Positions 5,362 to 7,333 of a stretch of DNA of 7,333 nt are shown here, one piece after another. Position numbers and translations under genes: made by a program. The stretch lies in the NCBI GenBank assembly GCA_030040395.1, contig JASHTU010000026.1, positions 1 through 7,333 of the forward strand, read 5' to 3'. Every line of letters starts with the position of its first letter. The first letter of the stretch is position 1. The DNA is from Acidobacteriaceae bacterium (GTDB taxonomy: Bacteria > Acidobacteriota > Terriglobia > Terriglobales > Acidobacteriaceae). The notes beneath the pieces are model-generated. The model made no database searches. It was not told the origin of the DNA and saw only the letters and a program-made list of their open reading frames with translations.

Positions 5362-6618
5362 CTACGAGGGCCGCGGGAAAGAGTCAAATTCGTCCGTCAG
5401 CGACGGCGCAGCAACTCCAAGCTCCTCCAGCACGATCGCAGCCACCCTCTCTATCGCGCCCAACCCCTCGTGTTCATCGCCTTCCGATTGCGCGCTCAAT
5501 GCATCCCGAATCGCTTCCAATGCACTCTTCATGGACTGTCGGGGAACCCCATCCGGTAGCAACGGCCTTAACTGTTGGACGATATTTGCGGCCGCGAAGT
5601 CATTTTGGATCAGTTCCGTAACCACGCGTTTTCCCGCGATCAGGTTGGCCATGGCCACGTGCGGCACGTCCACCGCCCACTTGGCGATGGCGTAGGTGAG
5701 AGGCGAAACCCGGTACACCACCACAAAGGGATTGCCGGCCAGCGCGGCTTCCACCGTGGCCGTTCCGCTGGCCACCACCGACGCACGCGCGTGTTTGAGC
5801 GCCGCCCGCGCGTCATCTATCACCCGCACCGTCAGCCCGCGTCCCAAATCTGCCGCCATTTCTGAAGCCGCCGTCCGCTGCGCCAGAGTGAGCGTTGGCG
5901 CCAACGGCAAAAGAAACTCGAATTTTTCCGATGGGCGCGCCGCCGATGGATCGGGCAGCGCCAAGCCCTTTGCTGCCTCAAACATTCCCGGCAGGTTGGC
6001 GCGAATTTCCTTTGACCGGCTCCCCGGCAAAAGCCCAATCCAAATCGCCCCCGGATTGAGGCCGTTTTCCGCGGCAAACTGTTCGCGCGTGATTGTGGGC
6101 GGGGGCAGCTCGGCCAGCGGATGGCCGACAAACTCGGCCGCCACGCCTCGTTCGCGATAAAACGCTTCCTCAAAGGGAAAAATCACCAGCATCCGGCGCA
6201 CATATTTGCGCACTAACTTAATGCGATGTTTCTTCCAGGCCCACAATTGCGGGCTGACGAAATAAATCACCGGAACCCCCAGCCGGTGGAGCTCCGCGGC
6301 CAGTTTGAAGTGGACATCGGGAAAGTCGATGAGAACGGCCAGGTCCGGTTTTCGCTCGCGAATGGCCTGCTTCAGCTTCTTGAAGCCACCATAGATGCGC
6401 GGCAAATGGCGAACAACTTCGGTCACGCCCATCACCGCCATCTCTTCCGAGCGCACCACGGGCTCAAGTCCGGCCTCGGCCATGCGCGCGCAGCCCATGC
6501 CAAAGAACCGCGCCCTCTGCCCCGACGCGGCCAAGCCCCGCTTCAGGGCGTCAATGAGCAATGCGCCATAGTGCTCACCGCTAGCTTCCCCGGCCGAGAT
6601 GAAGATGCTGGTGGGCAT
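5362..6618 (-). CDS. lpxB: Lipid-A-disaccharide synthase
   Basis: LpxB (glycosyltransferase family GT19) joins UDP-2,3-diacylglucosamine to lipid X, giving the lipid A disaccharide 1-phosphate and UDP, at the inner face of the inner membrane. The 418-residue product shows the family signature throughout: IFISAGEASGEHYGA (5-19), LIDFPDVHFKLA (96-107), VSPQLWAWKKHRIKL (121-135), VIFPFEEAFY (145-154), FVGHPL (163-168), GLLPGSRSKEI (195-205), ASGTATVEAAL (283-293) and ANLIAGKRVVTELIQ (324-338). D98 and R201 fall at the same numbers as residues reported important in the E. coli enzyme. The SGD of many homologues is SGE here. The tail extends about 35 residues beyond the usual end (E. coli has 382). 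The ATG at 6618 places the start just before the glycine-rich motif; upstream in-frame codons give an Arg/Pro-rich extension unlike the family. No good Shine-Dalgarno precedes it. No other lpx gene is in view. Confidence 0.97.
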   Translation of the reverse strand: MPTSIFISAGEASGEHYGALLIDALKRGLAASGQRARFFGMGCARMAEAGLEPVVRSEEMAVMGVTEVVRHLPRIYGGFKKLKQAIRERKPDLAVLIDFPDVHFKLAAELHRLGVPVIYFVSPQLWAWKKHRIKLVRKYVRRMLVIFPFEEAFYRERGVAAEFVGHPLAELPPPTITREQFAAENGLNPGAIWIGLLPGSRSKEIRANLPGMFEAAKGLALPDPSAARPSEKFEFLLPLAPTLTLAQRTAASEMAADLGRGLTVRVIDDARAALKHARASVVASGTATVEAALAGNPFVVVYRVSPLTYAIAKWAVDVPHVAMANLIAGKRVVTELIQNDFAAANIVQQLRPLLPDGVPRQSMKSALEAIRDALSAQSEGDEHEGLGAIERVAAIVLEELGVAAPSLTDEFDSFPRPS

Positions 6619-6627
6619 GAATGGAGC

Positions 6628-6653
6628 GTGGGCTGGTCCCACTTCCCATGATA
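6628..6653 (-). promoter_or_regulatory. lpxB leader: possible -10 and small hairpin
   Basis: On the minus strand a TATCAT (6653-6648, 5/6 match to a -10) lies 29 nt before the lpxB ATG, but no -35 is found at 16-18 bp. Just downstream, GTGGG and CCCAC (pairing 6642-6638 with 6632-6628) form a 5-bp hairpin ending 9 nt before the ATG, where a Shine-Dalgarno would normally sit. The combination of a missing ribosome site and a hairpin is seen directly; any regulatory role is guesswork. Confidence 0.2.
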
Positions 6654-6699
6654 GCGGCTTGCGGAGATTGCGGCGCCGCGGGCAGTGGGTCAGTTTGTA

Positions 6700-6741
6700 G
6701 GGTATGGGCTTCAGTTGAAGGGTACGGGCTTCGGCCCGTAC
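6700..6741. repeat. REP-like palindrome with preceding half-copy
   Basis: GTACGGGC (6722-6729) and GCCCGTAC (6734-6741) form a perfect 8-bp stem closed by TTCG; on the + strand this is a C(UUCG)G tetraloop, among the most stable known. Immediately before it, GGGTATGGGCTTC (6700-6712) repeats GGGTACGGGCTTC (6720-6732) with one mismatch in 13 and a period of exactly 20, but its second arm has diverged. No T-run follows, so it is not a classical terminator, and it lies between divergent genes where termination would not be expected. I recall similar GGGCTTC-AGCCC palindromes scattered between genes in acidobacteria, so an interspersed REP-like element is the best reading. Confidence 0.6.
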
Positions 6742-6842
6742 GAAGAGGCGGTCAGCGGCCGATGCGCCCCCGGGAGAAGATCGCACAAGAATTCAAGGCT
6801 GCCGGCGGGAAGATGGGTTATTGTGGACGGGAGGTCAACCCC

Positions 6843-7333
6843 ATGCAATTTTGCCCAAATTCTCGGCGCCGGTCGCGCTGCGCCCTCGTGCTGGCTGGGT
6901 GTGCCGTGCTGCTGCTTCTGCTGCCCGCGGACGGAGCGGGGCAGCAGCCGCCCCAGAGCGCTGCGCAGGCGTTGCCCCCGCCGGCCAATTTTCAGAATCC
7001 CATTCCCGCCGCGCAACTGGCCTTCCTGAGCGCCTACGCCGGCCAGCCGGTGAAAGTGCTGCTCAAGGACAAGCGCTATCGGTCGCTGCTCAAGCGGGTG
7101 ACGCCGCGGACCACCTACCACTATGGCCGCGACATGACCTTGGCCTACGCCGTCGACATGGTGATGGACGGATCGAAGGCGCCGGTCGAGATTCGCGACT
7201 CCCGGTACGCGCTGATTGCGGGCGCGAATGGGCCCTACCTGCGCGGCCGCGGATTCATGTGGTTCGATCTCCAGGCAGGCACGGCGCTGGGCGTGTTTTA
7301 TTTTCAGCCCACCAACGGCGAGCCCACGCCCAC
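6843..7333 (+). CDS. Exported protein of unknown function, 3' truncated by window end
   Basis: The frame is open from ATG 6843 to the window edge, giving 163 full codons and no stop. The start is firm: GGGAGGT (6829-6835) lies 7 nt upstream. The N-terminus is a signal peptide, with basic SRRRSR (7-12) and a hydrophobic core at about 14-28 (ALVLAGCAVLLLLLP). Cleavage is probably near residue 32 (ADGA-GQ). A Pro/Gln/Ala-rich linker (34-57) follows, then a compact mature domain with VKVLLKDKRYRSLLKRVTP (70-88), YHYGRDM (92-98), PVEIRDSRYALIAG (114-127), PYLRGRGFMWFDLQAG (131-146) and FYFQPTNGEPTP (152-163). I recognise no named domain; the motifs resemble an uncharacterised family I recall from acidobacteria. 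LAGC at 17-20 resembles a lipobox but the hydrophobic core continues past it. It is transcribed away from lpxB, and no strong promoter is visible. Confidence 0.8.
   Translation, partial: MQFCPNSRRRSRCALVLAGCAVLLLLLPADGAGQQPPQSAAQALPPPANFQNPIPAAQLAFLSAYAGQPVKVLLKDKRYRSLLKRVTPRTTYHYGRDMTLAYAVDMVMDGSKAPVEIRDSRYALIAGANGPYLRGRGFMWFDLQAGTALGVFYFQPTNGEPTP

Noticed and set aside
6722..6741. The UUCG hairpin as a Rho-independent terminator
   Set aside because: No T-run follows on either strand and both flanking genes are transcribed away from it.
6891..6902. LAGC in the exported protein as a lipoprotein cleavage site
   Set aside because: The hydrophobic core continues for seven or eight residues after the Cys (AVLLLLLP), so the Cys lies inside the h-region rather than at its end. 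A signal peptidase I site near residue 32 fits better.

Overview
The window comes from a GC-rich, Gram-negative (diderm) bacterium. lpxB, which makes the lipid A disaccharide, requires a lipopolysaccharide outer membrane. The gene styles fit an acidobacterium best: a short XRE regulator paired with a small membrane protein, a secreted M1-like protein ending in TPRs, an uncharacterised exported protein with a GRGF...FYFQPTNGEPTP block, and GTACGGGC-TTCG-GCCCGTAC type intergenic palindromes. That assignment is my inference from remembered family resemblance, not from a search.

Layout: on the + strand, the last 62 codons of an unidentified membrane protein (1-189) are followed by a candidate promoter with an overlapping dyad. 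Then come an XRE helix-turn-helix regulator (269-514) and a two-helix membrane protein (477-713) that overlaps it by 38 nt. All genes from 788 to 6618 are on the minus strand. In transcription order they are lpxB (6618-5362), a secreted M1-aminopeptidase-like protein with C-terminal TPRs (about 5219-3171), a gap with a degenerate 8-bp tandem repeat, and an ABC exporter pair. The pair is an ATPase (2930-2028) and an ABC-2/NatB-type permease (2035-788), joined by an 8-nt ATGCGTAA overlap. Divergent from lpxB, a + strand gene for an exported protein of unknown function starts at 6843 and runs off the window. The lpxB/6843 gap holds a perfect UUCG-loop palindrome.

How the genes relate: the ATPase and permease almost certainly form one exporter. 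The XRE/membrane pair is a likely self-regulated, translationally coupled unit. lpxB and the M1-like gene lie in the same direction 142 bp apart and may share a transcript, but nothing in the sequence proves a functional link.

The most notable observation is that the M1-like protein keeps the fold-level landmarks of its family but lacks almost every catalytic residue. HExxH is NTMAH, the third zinc-ligand glutamate (exactly 18 residues on) is Asn, the YEKG tyrosine is Leu, and no GxMEN motif is visible. The reading frame is intact, so it looks like a selected pseudo-enzyme rather than a decayed gene.
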